Shown here piece by piece: positions 43,051 to 54,488 of a stretch of 64,000 nucleotides of DNA. The stretch lies in assembly GCF_904849725.1 (NCBI RefSeq), contig NC_058521.1:429740676-429804675 (forward strand), written 5' to 3'. The stretch is from Hordeum vulgare subsp. vulgare. Lineage: Eukaryota > Streptophyta > Magnoliopsida > Poales > Poaceae. A model generated the notes under the pieces. It saw only the letters and a program-made list of their open reading frames with translations. It ran no database searches and had not been told where the DNA came from. Position numbers and translations under genes: made by a program. How positions within the stretch are numbered: position 1 is the first letter of the stretch; each line of letters begins with the position of its first letter.

Positions 43051-46045
43051 ATGATGTAGCTTGCGCTATAGCTCTACTGTTTTTTATATGTTCCTAGAGG
43101 AAGTTTAGTTGAAAGTTGATAGTAGCAACTTTGCGGACTGAGTCCGTAAAACTGAGGATTGTCCTCATTGCTGCACAGAAGGCTTATGTCCTTAATGCAC
43201 CACTCAGTGTGCTGCACCTCGAGCGTCGTCTGTGGATGTTGCGAATATCTGGCATACACGTTTTTGATGACTATGTGATAGTTTAGTGCGTAGTACTTAA
43301 TGACTTAGAACCAAGGCGCCGAAAACGTTTTAAAACGTCGTGGAACATAAGAGATGATCTAAGAGATGAAATTGATATTTCATGCTCGTGCCCTTGTTGA
43401 GAGGTATGAGACCTCCGACAAGATTCTTTGTCTACAAAGTAAAGGAGAAAAGCTCAAATCATTGAGCATGTTCTCAGATTGTCTGAGTACAACAATCGCT
43501 TGAATCAAGTGGGAGTTAATCTTCCAGATGAGATAGTGATGATTCTCCAAAGTCACTGCCACTAAAGCTACTAGATCTTCGTGATAAACTATAACATATC
43601 AAGGATAGATATGATGATCCTTGAGCGATTCACAATGTTTGACACTGCAAAAGTATAAATCAAGAAGGATCATCAATTGTTGATGGTTAGTAAAACCACT
43701 AGTTTTGAGAAGGGCAAGGGCTAGAAGGGATACTTCATGAAACGGCAAACCAGTTGCTGCTCTAATGAATAAACCCAAAATTGAACCCAAACCCGAGACT
43801 AAGTGCTTCTTTTATGAGGGGAACGGTCACTGAGTTGGAACTACCCAAGATACTTGGTAGATAAGAAGGCTGACAAAGTCGACAGAAGTATATTTGATAT
43901 ACATGATATTGATGTGTACTTTACTAGTACTCCTAGTAGCACGAGGGTATTGGATACCGGTTTGGTTGCTAAGTGATTAGTAACTCGAAATGAAAGCTAT
44001 GGTATAAACGGAGACTAGCGAAAGTCGAGGTGACGATAAGTGTTGGAAGTGTTTCCAAGGTTGATGTGATCAAACATCGCACGCTCCCTCTATCATCGGG
44101 ATTGGTGGTAAACCTAAATAATTGTTATTTGGTGTTTGCGTTGAGCATGAACATGATTTGATCATGTTTATTGCAATACGATTATTCATTTAAAGAGAAT
44201 AATAGTTATTCTATTTACTTGAATGATTATCCTCAATGGGTTATTGAATCTCGATCGTAGTGTTACACATGCTCATAATATTGGTGCCAAAAGGTACAAA
44301 GTAATAATGATAGTACCACTTAGTTGTGGCACTGCCACTTGAGTCATGTTGGTGTAAAATGCATGAAGAAGCTCCATGTAGACGGATCATTTGGACTCAC
44401 TTGATTTTGAATCACTTGAAATATGGAAATCATGCGACATGAAATAAGAGAGTAACTTGTTGGGAGTAATACATTTCTGATGTGTGCAGTCCAATGAGTG
44501 CTGAGGCACGCAGTGGATATCGTTATGTTCTTACTTCACTAGCGATTTGAGTAGATAAAGGAGTATTTACTTGAAGAATCACAAGTTTGAAATATTGAAA
44601 AGTTCAAAGCTATTTCAGAGTGAAGATCGTTGTGACAATAGGATAAACTGTCTACGATATGATCATAGAGATGAATATCTGAGTTACGAGTTTTGGTACG
44701 TAGTTAAGACAATGTGGAAATTGTTTTGCAGTTCATGCCACCTAGGATAAAGCTGGACTTCGATTGGTTTTTGATGATTTTTGATTCATAATTTAGAATC
44801 AATCCATGTTAGGTCAACATCGAGACAGAGCATCTCAGGAACACCATAGTGTGATGATGTGTCTAAACGTCATAGCCGCGCCCTATTGGATATAGCGCAT
44901 ACTATGATGTCTCTTATCGAATTACCACTATCGTTTATGGGTTATGCATTAGAGGCAACCACATTCACTTTAAATAGGGCACCGCGTATTTCCGTTGAGA
45001 TGACACGGTATAGATTATGGTTTGGAGAAACCTCAGTAGTCGTTTCTTGAAAGTTTGGGGCTGCGACGCTTATGTGAAAAAGTTTCAGTCTGATAAGCTC
45101 GAATCCAAAGCGGATAAATGCATCTTCATAGGATATCCAAAATAGTTGGATACATCTCCTATCTCAGATCCGGAAGCAAAGTGTTTGTTTCTAGAAACGG
45201 GTCCTTTCTCGAGGAAAGGTTTGTCTCGAAAGAATTGAGTGGGAGGGTGGTGGAACATGATGAGGTTAGTGAACCGTCACTTCAACCAGTGTGTAGCAGG
45301 GCGTAGGAAGATGTTCCTGTGGCGCCTACACCAATTGAAGTAGAAACTAATGATGGTGATCATTGAGCTTCACATCAAGTTACTACAAACCTCGTAGGTC
45401 GACAAGCTCGCGTACTACTACAGAGTGGTACGGTAACCCTGTCTTGGAGGTCATGTTGTTGAACAACAATGAACCTAGGAGCTATGGAGAAGCGATGGTG
45501 GGCCCGGATTCCGACAAATGGCTGGAGGCCATGAAATCCGAGAGAGGATCCATGTATGGAAACAAAGTGTAGACTTTGGAAGAACTACTTGATGGTCATA
45601 AAACTATTGAGTAAAGATGGATCTTTAAAAGGAAGACACACAATGATGGTGACTATTCACCATTAAGAAAAGCTCGACTTGTCGCAAAGATGTTTCCGAC
45701 AAGATCAAAGAGTTGACTATGATGAGACTTTCTCACTCATAGCGATGCTAAAAGTCTGTTGGAATTATGTTAGCAGTTGTCGCATTATTTATGAAATATT
45801 TCTCATAGGATGTCAAAACATTGTTTCCTCGATGGTTTCCTTGTGGAAAGGTTGTATGTGATACAACCAGAAGGTTTTGTTGATCCTAAGGATGCTAACA
45901 AGTATGCAAGCTCGAGTGATCCTTTCATGGAGTGGTGCAAGCATCTCAGAGTTGGAATATACGCTTTGATGAGATGATCAAAGCTTTTGGGTTTGTACAA
46001 AGTTTATGAGAAACTTGTATTTCCAAAGAAGTGAGTGGGAGCACT
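43051..46045 (+). pseudogene. Decayed Copia gag-pol (element H)
   Basis: Homology to E's gag-pol is evident but no frame exceeds about 70 codons. Recognisable pieces are the gag start region (about 43080; no ATG at E's start position), gag ERYETSDKI-type text near 43400, a zinc-knuckle relic near 43800, protease RVLDTGLVAK near 43950, integrase text PLSFMGYALEATTFTLNRAP near 44925-44985, linker and RT entry AMVGPDSDKWLEAMKSE near 45490. Stops at 44847-44849, 45570-45572 and 45612-45614 are shared with L. An unshared segment of about 90 bp lies at 44745-44834. It cannot encode functional proteins. Confidence 0.85.
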
Positions 46046-46429
46046 ATAGTATTTCCAAAGATAATGATCTGAATGATAACCATACTTTTGCACTTACAAA
46101 AATTCTGAAAAATTATGACAATTAAAGCAATTTTTATATTAATCAGCATAAAAAAGAATCAACCTAAAAGCACTCTCTCGATAGAAATTAGAAATGATTT
46201 CACAAGCGCAAAGTTTTTGTCTTTTTCAGCATGATCAAACAACTATCACCCAAACTAATCATAAAGGCTTTACTTGGCACTTTATTGAAACTAAGGCAAT
46301 AAAACATGATTAATACAGTAGCTTAATCATGTGAACACACAAAAACAGTAAGGATACATATTGGGTTGTCTCCCAACAAGCACTTTTCTTTAATGCCTTT
46401 CAAGCTAGGCATGATGATTTCAATGATGC

Positions 46430-47198
46430 TCACATAAAAGATAAGGATTGAAACATAATGGAAGCATCATGGATCATATGACTAGCACATTTAAGTCTAA
46501 CCCACTTCCTATGCATAGGGATTTTGTGATCAAACAATTTATTGGAGCAAGAATCAACTAGCATAGGAAGATAAAACAAGCATGACTTCAAAAGTTTCAA
46601 CACATGGAGAGGAAGCTTGATATTATTGCAATATGTAGAAGCATATGATCCTCTCATAATAATTTTCAGTAGCATCATGAATGAATTCAACAATATAACC
46701 AGCACCTAAACCATTCTTTTCATGATCTACAAGCATAGAAATTTTACTACTCTCCACATAAGGAAATTTATTCTCATCAATAGTAGTGGGAGTATCGTAA
46801 AAGACTTGAACACTACGAATTGTTTCCACATTAAAAGACTAATGTTCAGTAAGAGGGTACTCATAATTGTGACAACTTTTATTATGATTCTTATTTATAG
46901 CATAAGTATCATCACAATAATCATCATAGATAGGGGGCATGCTTTCGTCATAATAATTTTGATCATTCAAAGTGGGGGAACTAAAAAGATCATCTTCATC
47001 AAACATAGCATCCCCAAGCTTGTGGCTTTGCATATCATTAGCATCATGGGTATTCAAAGAATTCATACTAACACCATTTCAATCATGCTCATCATTCACA
47101 TATTTTATGCCAAGCATTCTATATAATTCTTCTTTTATCACTTGAGCACAATTTTCATTTCCACCATTTTCACGAAAGACATTAAAAAGATGAAGCAT
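46430..47198 (-). pseudogene. Conserved-looking ORF of unknown function after the 5' LTR (element I)
   Basis: A minus-strand ATG at 47196-47198 opens MLHLFNVFRENGGNENCAQV. The same frame runs through two nonsense codons, one about 39 codons in and TAG at 46839-46841, to about 46640, then shifts frame once and ends near 46430. Visible character: an acidic N-terminal part (GDAMFDEDDLFSS, DDYCDDTYAI), then VEFIHDATENYYER, then a hydrophobic C-terminal part (LFYLPMLVDSC, HRKWVRLKCAS). It does not look like gag (no zinc knuckle or capsid motif) or pol. I recall similar text from wheat repeats but no function. It sits where gag is expected. Confidence 0.55.
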
Positions 47199-47309
47199 AT
47201 GAGGCAACCTTAATTACATTTTTTGTGGTTTTATATTAATAAACTAAACTAGTGATAAAACAAGAAACTAAAAGATTCGATTGCAAGATCTAAAGATATA
47301 CCTTCAAGC

Positions 47310-47337
47310 GCTAACCTCCCTGGCAACGACACCAGAA
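47310..47337 (-). promoter_or_regulatory. Primer-binding site of element I
   Basis: The minus strand reads TGGTGTCGTTGCCAGGGAGG a few bases after the LTR end, a variant of the TGGCGCCGTTGCCGGGGA site seen in element F. Confidence 0.75.
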
Positions 47338-47344
47338 AAGAGCT

Positions 47345-49023
47345 TGATGTCTACTACGCAACCTTCTCCTTGTAGACGTTATTGGGCCTCCAAGTGCAGA
47401 GGTTTGTAGGACAGTAGCAATTTTCCCTCAAGTGGGTGACTTAAGGTTTATCAATCCGTGGGAGGGGTAGGATGAAGATGGTCTCTCTCAAGCAACCCTA
47501 CAACCAAATAACAAAGAGTCTCTTGTGTCCCCAACACACCCAATACAATGGTAAATTGTATAGGTGCACTAGTTCGGCGAAGAGATGGTGATACAAGTGC
47601 AATATGGATAGTAGATATAGGTTTTTGTAATCTGAAATTATAAAAATAGAAACGTAATTAATAATAAAAGTGAGCACGAATGGTATTGCAATGCGTGGAA
47701 ACAAGGCCTAGGGTTCATAATTTCACTTGTGAAGTTCTCTCAACAATGATAACATAATTGGATCATATAACTAGCCCTCAACGTGCAACAAAGAGTCACT
47801 CCAAAGTCACTAATAGAGGAGAACAAACGAAGAGATTATTGTCGGGTACGAAACCACCACAAAGTTATTCTTTCTGATCAATGTATTGAAGAGTCTGTAG
47901 TAAAATAACACGAAGCTATTCTTTCCGTTCGATCGATCATAGAGTTCGTACTAGAATAACACCTTAAGACACACATCAACCAAGACCCTAATGTCACCTA
48001 GATACTCCATTGTCACCTCAAGTATCCGTGGGCATGATTATACGATATGCATCACACAATCTCAGAATCATCTATTCAACCAACACATAGAACTTTAAAG
48101 AGTGCCCCAAAGTTTCTACCGGAGAGTCAAAACGTGTGCCAACCCATATGCATAGGTTCCCGATGTCACGAAACCCGCAAGTTGATCACCAAAACATACA
48201 TCAAGTACTCACATGAATATCCCATTGTCACCACAGATAGACACGTGCAAGACATACATCAAGTGTTCTTAAAGACTCAATCCAATGAGATAACTTCAAA
48301 GGGGAAACTCAATTCATTACAAGAAGGGAGAGGGGGAAGAACATCATAGGATCCAACTATAGTAGCAAAGCCCGTGGTACATCGAGATCATGACATCTCA
48401 AGAAAACGAGAGAGAGAGATCAAACACATAGCTACTAGTACATACCCTCAACCCCGAGGGAGAACTACTCCCTCCTCGTCATGGAGATCGCCGGGATGAT
48501 GAAGAAGGCCACTGGAGATGGATTCCCGGTCGACAGGGTGCCGAAACGGGCTCTCGATTGATTTTTGGTGGCTATAGAGGCTTGCGGTGGCGGAACTCCC
48601 GATCTAGTTTTCTTTTTGGGGGTTTCTGTATTTATAGGAATTTATGGCGGTGGGATTACGTCAGTTGGGCCCACGAGGAGGTCACGAGCCTGCTAGGCCG
48701 GGGGGGGGGGGGGGGGGGTAGGGCGCGCCTACCGGGCTCGTGACTCCCTCGTGGCTCTTTTGGCCTTCTTCCAAAGATTCGGGGGTCTCTTTTGGTCCAA
48801 AAAAATCATAGCGAAAGTTTTATTCCATTTGGACTCCGTTTGATATTCCTATCTGAAAAAAGGTCAAAACAAGGAAAAAACAGAAACTGGCACTGGGCTC
48901 TAGGTCAATAGGTTAGTCCCATAAATAATGTAAAATAGCATATTAATGCATATAAAACATCCAAAGTTGATAATATAATAGCATGGAGCGATAAAAAAGT
49001 ATAGATACGTTGGAGACGTATCA
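47345..49023 (-). repeat. 5' LTR of element I
   Basis: 1679 bp, TGATACGTC...GACATCA on the minus strand. A TATA box (CCTATAAATAC) reads leftward at about 48627-48638. A run of 19 G on the plus strand lies at 48700-48718 in U3. Confidence 0.88.
48700..48718. repeat. Poly-G tract
   Basis: Nineteen consecutive G in the LTR of element I. Length is likely variable and prone to sequencing error. Confidence 0.85.
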
Positions 49024-49360
49024 GGCACCTGTCGCCTTAGTTCTAAACCCCATCGTAGACGACTTCATACTAAGCAAAGCACTCATGGACGGGGGCAGCG
49101 GCCTTAACCTCATTTATGAGGACATGCTGGATAAAATGCAGTTCGACTAATCTCGAATCAGGCAAAGCTCAACCACCTTTTGAGGCATAGCCCCCGCCAA
49201 AGAAGCACGCTGCATCGGATGCATTACACTCGACGTCGTATTCGGTACCCCCGATAAGTGCCAATCTAAGGAGCTCCTGTTCCAAATCATGCCATTCCAC
49301 ATTGGCTACCACACCCTGCTGGGACGGGAGGCCTTCACAAGATTCCAGGCCATACCACAC
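49024..49360 (+). pseudogene. Element J: Gypsy aspartic protease fragment
   Basis: The plus strand encodes ALMDGGSGLNLIYEDMLDKM, a TAA after QFD (about 49147), then ITLDVVFGTPDKCQ and FHIGYHTLLGREAFTRFQAI. This is the DGGS protease of a Tat-like Gypsy, similar in type to that of element A but another copy and the opposite strand. It is bounded by I's LTR on the left and K's LTR on the right. No start or end of the parent element is visible. Confidence 0.8.
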
Positions 49361-50298
49361 TGACGGGGATACTACCCCGGGGTATACCAAAGACGGGGAT
49401 TACTCTTCTCCGAGACGATTAGGGGGCCGCCTGGCCCCCCAGTCCGGCTGGAGATAGCCAGCCCTCCTGGTACGACCGACTGGCGATAGCCGGTCCCATC
49501 GAGTCATATGCATGACTGGCTGGCGGTAGCCGACCACTCTCACCAGCGCCTCTCCAACGGTCAGATGTGGTACGGCCGACCGGCTGGCCGGTCGCCAGCC
49601 GGATAGACTGCCCCGTACCATCAGGTCGTACAACAGTACTCCGACAAGACAACTCCTGACCCACGACGTGGCAACAGTGCCCCCTAACGCCAGCTAGGGC
49701 CGTGGCGCGATGATGGCGCCGTCAGCATGGCTACAGGGAGCCTAGACGACACCTACGCTGGCTAGACGGCGCGACCCTATAGCCATCACACCCCCGCACA
49801 CGCGCCCTGGCAACCCGGCGTATAAACCGCTGGTTGCACAGGCCGGCGGGCCCCACGACAAGACTCAACAGCGGGTGGGCCTCCCAGGCCGGCCATAGGC
49901 TGGCAGCCGGGTCCCACCGGCGATCTTATCCTCAATACTGTACTAGCTGGGGCTGCACTACAAAGCCCCCTCCAGCCCCCCAAGAGAGGGGCTGGCTCCC
50001 TTCGCATTAACACACACACACCATTACCATCCACGTAGCACACGAGAGAGGTAGCGAGATAGCAGGCGAGAGCCCATCTCCTTCCTCAGATACAGCTCCA
50101 GGAGCACCATTGTACTGTGATCTCATATAGTCACACATGCAGGACTAGGGGTATTACCTCAGCGGAGGGCCCCGAACCTGGGTACACCGGCGTCATGTGT
50201 CTTACGCCTAAACCCGTTCCCCGATGCCGCCGACGCCCATCGGCCCCAATCCATGAGTTAAGACACCCTATGGCATCTGTCCCGGAAAAACCACGATA
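49361..50298 (+). repeat. 5' LTR of element K
   Basis: About 938 bp. It starts TGACGGGGATAC and contains several imperfect repeats rich in CCGGC and GGCTGG (49430-49620), and a TATA-like GTATAAAC at about 49820. Its end just before the primer site reads ACGATA rather than ending in CA, so the 3' terminus has mutated or is a base or two off. Confidence 0.7.
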
Positions 50299-50300
50299 GT

Positions 50301-50317
50301 TGGCGCCCACCATGGGG
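50301..50317 (+). promoter_or_regulatory. Primer-binding site of element K, overlapping the gag ATG
   Basis: TGGCGCCCACCATGGGG: the first 11 bases match the usual grass Gypsy site. The ATG at 50312-50314 lies inside it in a strong initiation context (CCACCATGG). Confidence 0.75.
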
Positions 50318-51241
50318 ACGGCAGCGACGCCGGCAGGAGTGACGTTCCAGCTGGGACCCTTCACTGATTCTGGCGAGTGCGTGGTGCACGGCCTGGTCGT
50401 GTGATACGGCGCGTTCGATTGCGTCAACGACAACGCCCATCGTCTGGAGGACGCGGACTTCCCCGTGGAGGGCTCCATCATCTTATTCGGCTCGCACCGC
50501 GTCTATGTCGCGGTGGTGGCAGAATGCTACCCCGCTGATGTAGCTGATGACGATGTGCTACCGCCCTCCAGCGACATCGACGACTTCTGCCGCCGCGTTG
50601 AGGTGCTCACTGCCACTTCGGCAGCCGGGGTGTCCGACCACCGGACCCCGATTCGTGCAGCGCTGGAGTCCCTCCGTACCCCTATGACGCAGGTGGTCGA
50701 CCCAGCGGTCACCACCCAAGACCTTGAAAACCACCGTCAGCACCTACTTCGTGAGGCGAAGGCGCTGGAGGTGACCCAACGCGACTTCGAGCTTGTACGA
50801 CGTGAGTTTAGCGCTGCCTACTGCATCACGCCGGCTAACCCCGGGCCTAGTCGGATAGCCTTTGTGAGACGTCGTGGGGCCATCGTTGGCCAGGAGCTAG
50901 CCTGCGGCCGCCCTCTCTACAACACTCCCGTCCAGAACATGCGGGCGGCACAGGCTGCCATAGCCGAGTTGAGCGACCTCGAGGGTTCGACTCACGAGGC
51001 GCAGGTCGACTGTATCCACCTCCTCCTTGAGGCGGCCAACACGCAACAAGCACAGGCCGTGTCGTCTAGCTCCCGCTCAAGGACCCATGACGACGTCGGC
51101 AGGCCCACAACTGGTCGGTGGGAGACACACCCGGCATCATCGCCTGGTAACACCGGGAACCGCCGCGGCAGCCGGCAGGCTGGAAGTCGTGGCCGGCGGG
51201 ATCATACCCCGTCGGCTGTTGACAGCCAACTGGGAGGGCCC
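50312..51241 (+). pseudogene. Gypsy gag N-terminal region (element K)
   Basis: From ATG 50312 the frame gives MGTAATPAGVTFQLGPFTDS, hits TGA at 50402-50404, and continues in phase (YGAFDCVNDNAHRLEDADF) for 279 more codons until the Copia insertion. Text such as DLENHRQHLLREAKALEVTQ predicts a helical region, and the tail is Ser/Arg/Gly-rich (RRGSRQAGSRGRRDH). No zinc knuckle is reached. Its composition fits the N-terminal part of Tat-lineage Gypsy gag, but I cannot name a defined domain. One nonsense codon makes it a pseudogene. Confidence 0.6.
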
Positions 51242-53076
51242 TATTGGAAATATGCTCTAGAGGCAACAATAAATTAGTTATTATTATATTTCAATGTTCA
51301 TGATAATCGTTTATTATCCATGCTATAATTGTATTGATTGGAAACACAGTGCATGTGTGGATACATAGACAAAACACTGTCCCTAGTAAGCCTCTAGTTG
51401 ACTAGCTCGTTGATCAAAGATGGTCAAGGTTTCCTGACCATAGGCAAGTGTTGTCACTTGATAACGGGATCACATCATTAGGAGAATCATGTGATGGACT
51501 AGACCCAAACTAATAGACATAGCATGTTGATCGTGTCATTTTGTTGCTACTGTTTTCAGCGTGTCAAGGATTTGTTCCTATGACCATGAGATCATATAAC
51601 TCACTGACACCGGAGGAATGCTTTGTGTGTATCAAACGTCGCAACGTAACTGGGTGACTATAAAGATGCTCTACAGGTATCTCCGAAGGTGTTCGTTGAG
51701 TTAGTATGGATCGAGACTGGGATTTGTCACTCCGTGTGACGGAGAGGTATCTTGGGGCCCACTCGGTAATACAACATCACACACAAGCCTTGCAAGCAAT
51801 GTTACTTAGTGTAAGTTGCGGGATCTTGTATTACGGAACGAGTAAAGAGACTTGCCGGTAAACGAGATTGAAATAGGTATGCGAATACCGACGATCGATT
51901 CTCGGGCAAGTAACATACCGAAGGACAAAGGGAATGACATACGGGATTATATGAATCCCTCGCACTGAGGTTCAAACGATAAGATCTTCGTAGAATATGT
52001 GGGATCCAATATGGGCATCCAGGTCCCGCTATTGTATATTGACCGAGGAGTCACTCGGGTCATGTCTACATAGTTCTCGAACCCGCAGGGTCTGCACACT
52101 TAAGGTTCGACGTTGTTTTATGCGTATTTTTGTTATATGGTTGGTTACAGACTGTTGTTTGGAGTCCCGAATGGGATCATGGACGTCACGAGGGTTTCCG
52201 GAATGGTCCGGAGACGAAGATTGATATATAGGATGACCTCATTTGGTTACCGGAAAGTTTTCGGGCATTACCGGAAAAGTTTCGGGCTCATCGGTAGTGT
52301 ACCGGGAGTGCCGAGAGGGGTGTCGGGGACCATCGAGAGGGGTTTCACGCCCCAATGGGTATCATGGGCTATGGGAAGAGATAAACCAGCCCCTAGTGGG
52401 CTGGAATAAGTTCGCACTAAGGCCCATAAGGTTTGAGAAGGAAAAAACACAAGGTGGAAAGAGTTTCCAAGTGGGAAGGTGGAATCCTACTCCAAGTAGG
52501 ATTGGAGTAGGACTCCTCCACCTCCAATTTCGGCCAAACCTTTAGGTTTTGAGGCTGCCTCCTCCCCTCCCTCCCTCCCTCCTATATATAGTGGGGTTTT
52601 AGGGCTGATTTGAGACCACTTTTGCCACGGCAGCCTGACCACATACCTCCACGGTTTTTCCTCTAGATCGCGTTTCTGCGGAGCTTGGGCGGAGCCCTGC
52701 TGAGATTAGATCAGCACCAACCTCTTGAGCGGTGTCACGCTGCCGGAGAACTCATCTACCTCTCTGTCTTTCTTGCTGGATCAAGAAGGCTGAGATCATC
52801 GTCGAGCTGTACGTGTGCTGAACGCGGAGGTGCCGTCCGTTCGGCACTAGATCGGAGCGGATCGTGGGACGGATCGCGGGACGGTTCGTGGCACGTTCGC
52901 GGGGCGGATCGAGGGACGTGAGGACGTTCCACTACATGAACCGCGTTTCTTAACGCTTCTGCTGTGCGATCTACAAGGGTACGTAGATCGGAAATCCCCT
53001 CTCGTAGATGGACATCACCATGATAGGTCTTCGTGCGCGTAGGAAATTTTTGTTTCCCATGCGACGTTCCCCAACA
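51242..53076 (+). repeat. 5' LTR of element L
   Basis: 1835 bp, ending CCCCAACA. TATA box CCTATATATA at 52581-52590. A GGATCG-rich irregular repeat lies at about 52855-52915, matching the place of the minisatellite in H. Confidence 0.92.
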
Positions 53077-54340
53077 GTGGCATCATGAGCTAGGTTCATG
53101 CGTAGATGTCTTCTCGAGTAGAACACAAAAGTTTTTGTGGGCGGTGATGTGCGTTTTGCTGCCCTCCTTAGTCTTTTCTTGATTCCGCGGTATTGTTGGA
53201 TCGAAGCGGCTCGGACCAACATTACTCGTACGCTTACGAGAGACTTGTTTCATACCTACGAGTAACTCCGTTGCTCAAAGATGACCGGCGAGTGTCGGTT
53301 TCTCCAACTTTAGTTGAATCGGATTTGACCGAGGAGGTCCTTGGATGAGGTTAAATAGCAAGTCATATATCTCCGTTGTGGTGTTTGCGTAAGTAAGATG
53401 TGATCCTACTAGATACCCATGGTCACCACGTAAAACATGCAACAACAATTAGAGGACGTCTAACTTGTTTTTGCAGGGTATGTTTGTGATGTGATATGGC
53501 CAACGATGTGATGTGATATATTGGATGTATGAGATGATCATGTTGTAATAGTTAATATCGACTTGCACGTCGATGGTATGGAAACCGGCAGGAGCCATAG
53601 GGTTGTCTTTAAACTAACGTTTGTGCTTGTAGATGCGTTTACTATATTGCTAGGACGTAGCTTTAGTAGTAATAGTATGAGTAGGACGACAACCCCGATG
53701 GCGACACGTTGATGGAGATCATGATGATGGATATCATGGTGTGACGCCGGTGACAAGAAGATCGTGCCGGTGCTTTGGTGATGGAGATCAAGAAGCACAT
53801 GATGATGGCCATATCATGTCACTTATGAATTGCATGTGATGTTAATCCTTTATGCACCTTATCTTGCTTAGAATGACGGTAGCATTATGAGGTGACATCT
53901 CACTAAAATTTCAAGACGAAATTATGTTCTCCCCAACTGTGCACAGTTGCGACAGTTCTTCGTTTCGAGACACCACGTGATGATCGGGTGTGATAGACTC
54001 AACGTTCACATACAACGGGTGCAAAACAGTTGCACACGCGGAACACTCGGGTTAAGCTTGACGAGCCTAGCATGTGCAGACATGGCCTCGGAACACATGA
54101 GACCGAAAGGTCGAGCATGAATCGTATAGTTGATATGATTAGCATAGAGATGCTTACCACTGAAACTATTCTCGACTCACGTGATGATCGGACTTGAGAT
54201 AGTGGATTTGGATTATGTACCACTCAAATGACTAGAGAGATGTACTTTTTGAGTGGGAGTTCTTAAGTAATATGATTAATTGAACTAATTGTCACGAATA
54301 TAGTCTAATGGTCTTTGCGAATTACGATGTAGCTTGCGCT
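53077..54340 (+). other. Primer site and leader of element L
   Basis: TGGCATCATGAGC (from 53078) and a leader colinear with those of E and H. No gene is visible; the short ORFs are incidental. Confidence 0.75.
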
Positions 54341-54488
54341 ATAACTCTACTGTTTTTATATGTTCCTAGAGAAAATTTAGTTGAAAGTTGATAGTAGCAA
54401 ACTTTGCAGACTGAGCCTGTAAAGCCGAGGATTGTCCTCGTTGCTGCGCAGAAGGCTTATGTCCTTAATGCACCACTCGGTGTGCTGC
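54341..54488 (+). pseudogene. Decayed Copia gag start (element L, left of the solo LTR)
   Basis: Homologous to E's gag from about 16800 (TTCCTAGAG...; GCTTATGTCCTTAATGC). There is no ATG at the expected place and the frame is broken. It is cut at GCTGC by solo LTR M and resumes at 58804. Confidence 0.75.
54484..54488. repeat. Target-site duplication GCTGC, left copy (solo LTR M)
   Basis: GCTGC before TGTGGGGAC matches GCTGC at 58804-58808 after GTGTGACA. Confidence 0.92.

Larger units (their letters stand above)
39900..46045 (+). mobile_element. Element H: non-autonomous BARE/Angela-like Copia, 3'-truncated
   Basis: It starts with a full LTR (39900-41799), then the same primer site and leader as element E, then heavily decayed gag-pol up to the RT, where it ends at about 46045 against element I. 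The 3' LTR is missing, so target-site evidence is unavailable; the left flank is AGGAT. Sequence and defects are shared with element L. Confidence 0.88.
46046..49023 (-). mobile_element. Element I: minus-strand Gypsy 5' LTR and first internal ORF
   Basis: Reading leftward: LTR (49023-47345), spacer, primer site, an ORF of unknown function and a non-coding stretch, cut at about 46046 by the junction with H. LTR start TGATACGTCTCCAACG and end GTAGACATCA are those of an abundant wheat Gypsy group (Sabrina/WHAM type; name tentative). No gag or pol motif is present in the retained part. Confidence 0.8.
49361..51241 (+). mobile_element. Element K: Gypsy 5' LTR and gag start, interrupted by element L
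   Basis: GC-rich LTR (49361-50298), primer site at 50301 and a gag-like ORF from 50312, cut at 51241 by L's LTR. The primer-site wording TGGCGCCCACC is typical of grass Tat-lineage Gypsy elements. The remainder lies beyond the window if it survives. Confidence 0.75.
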
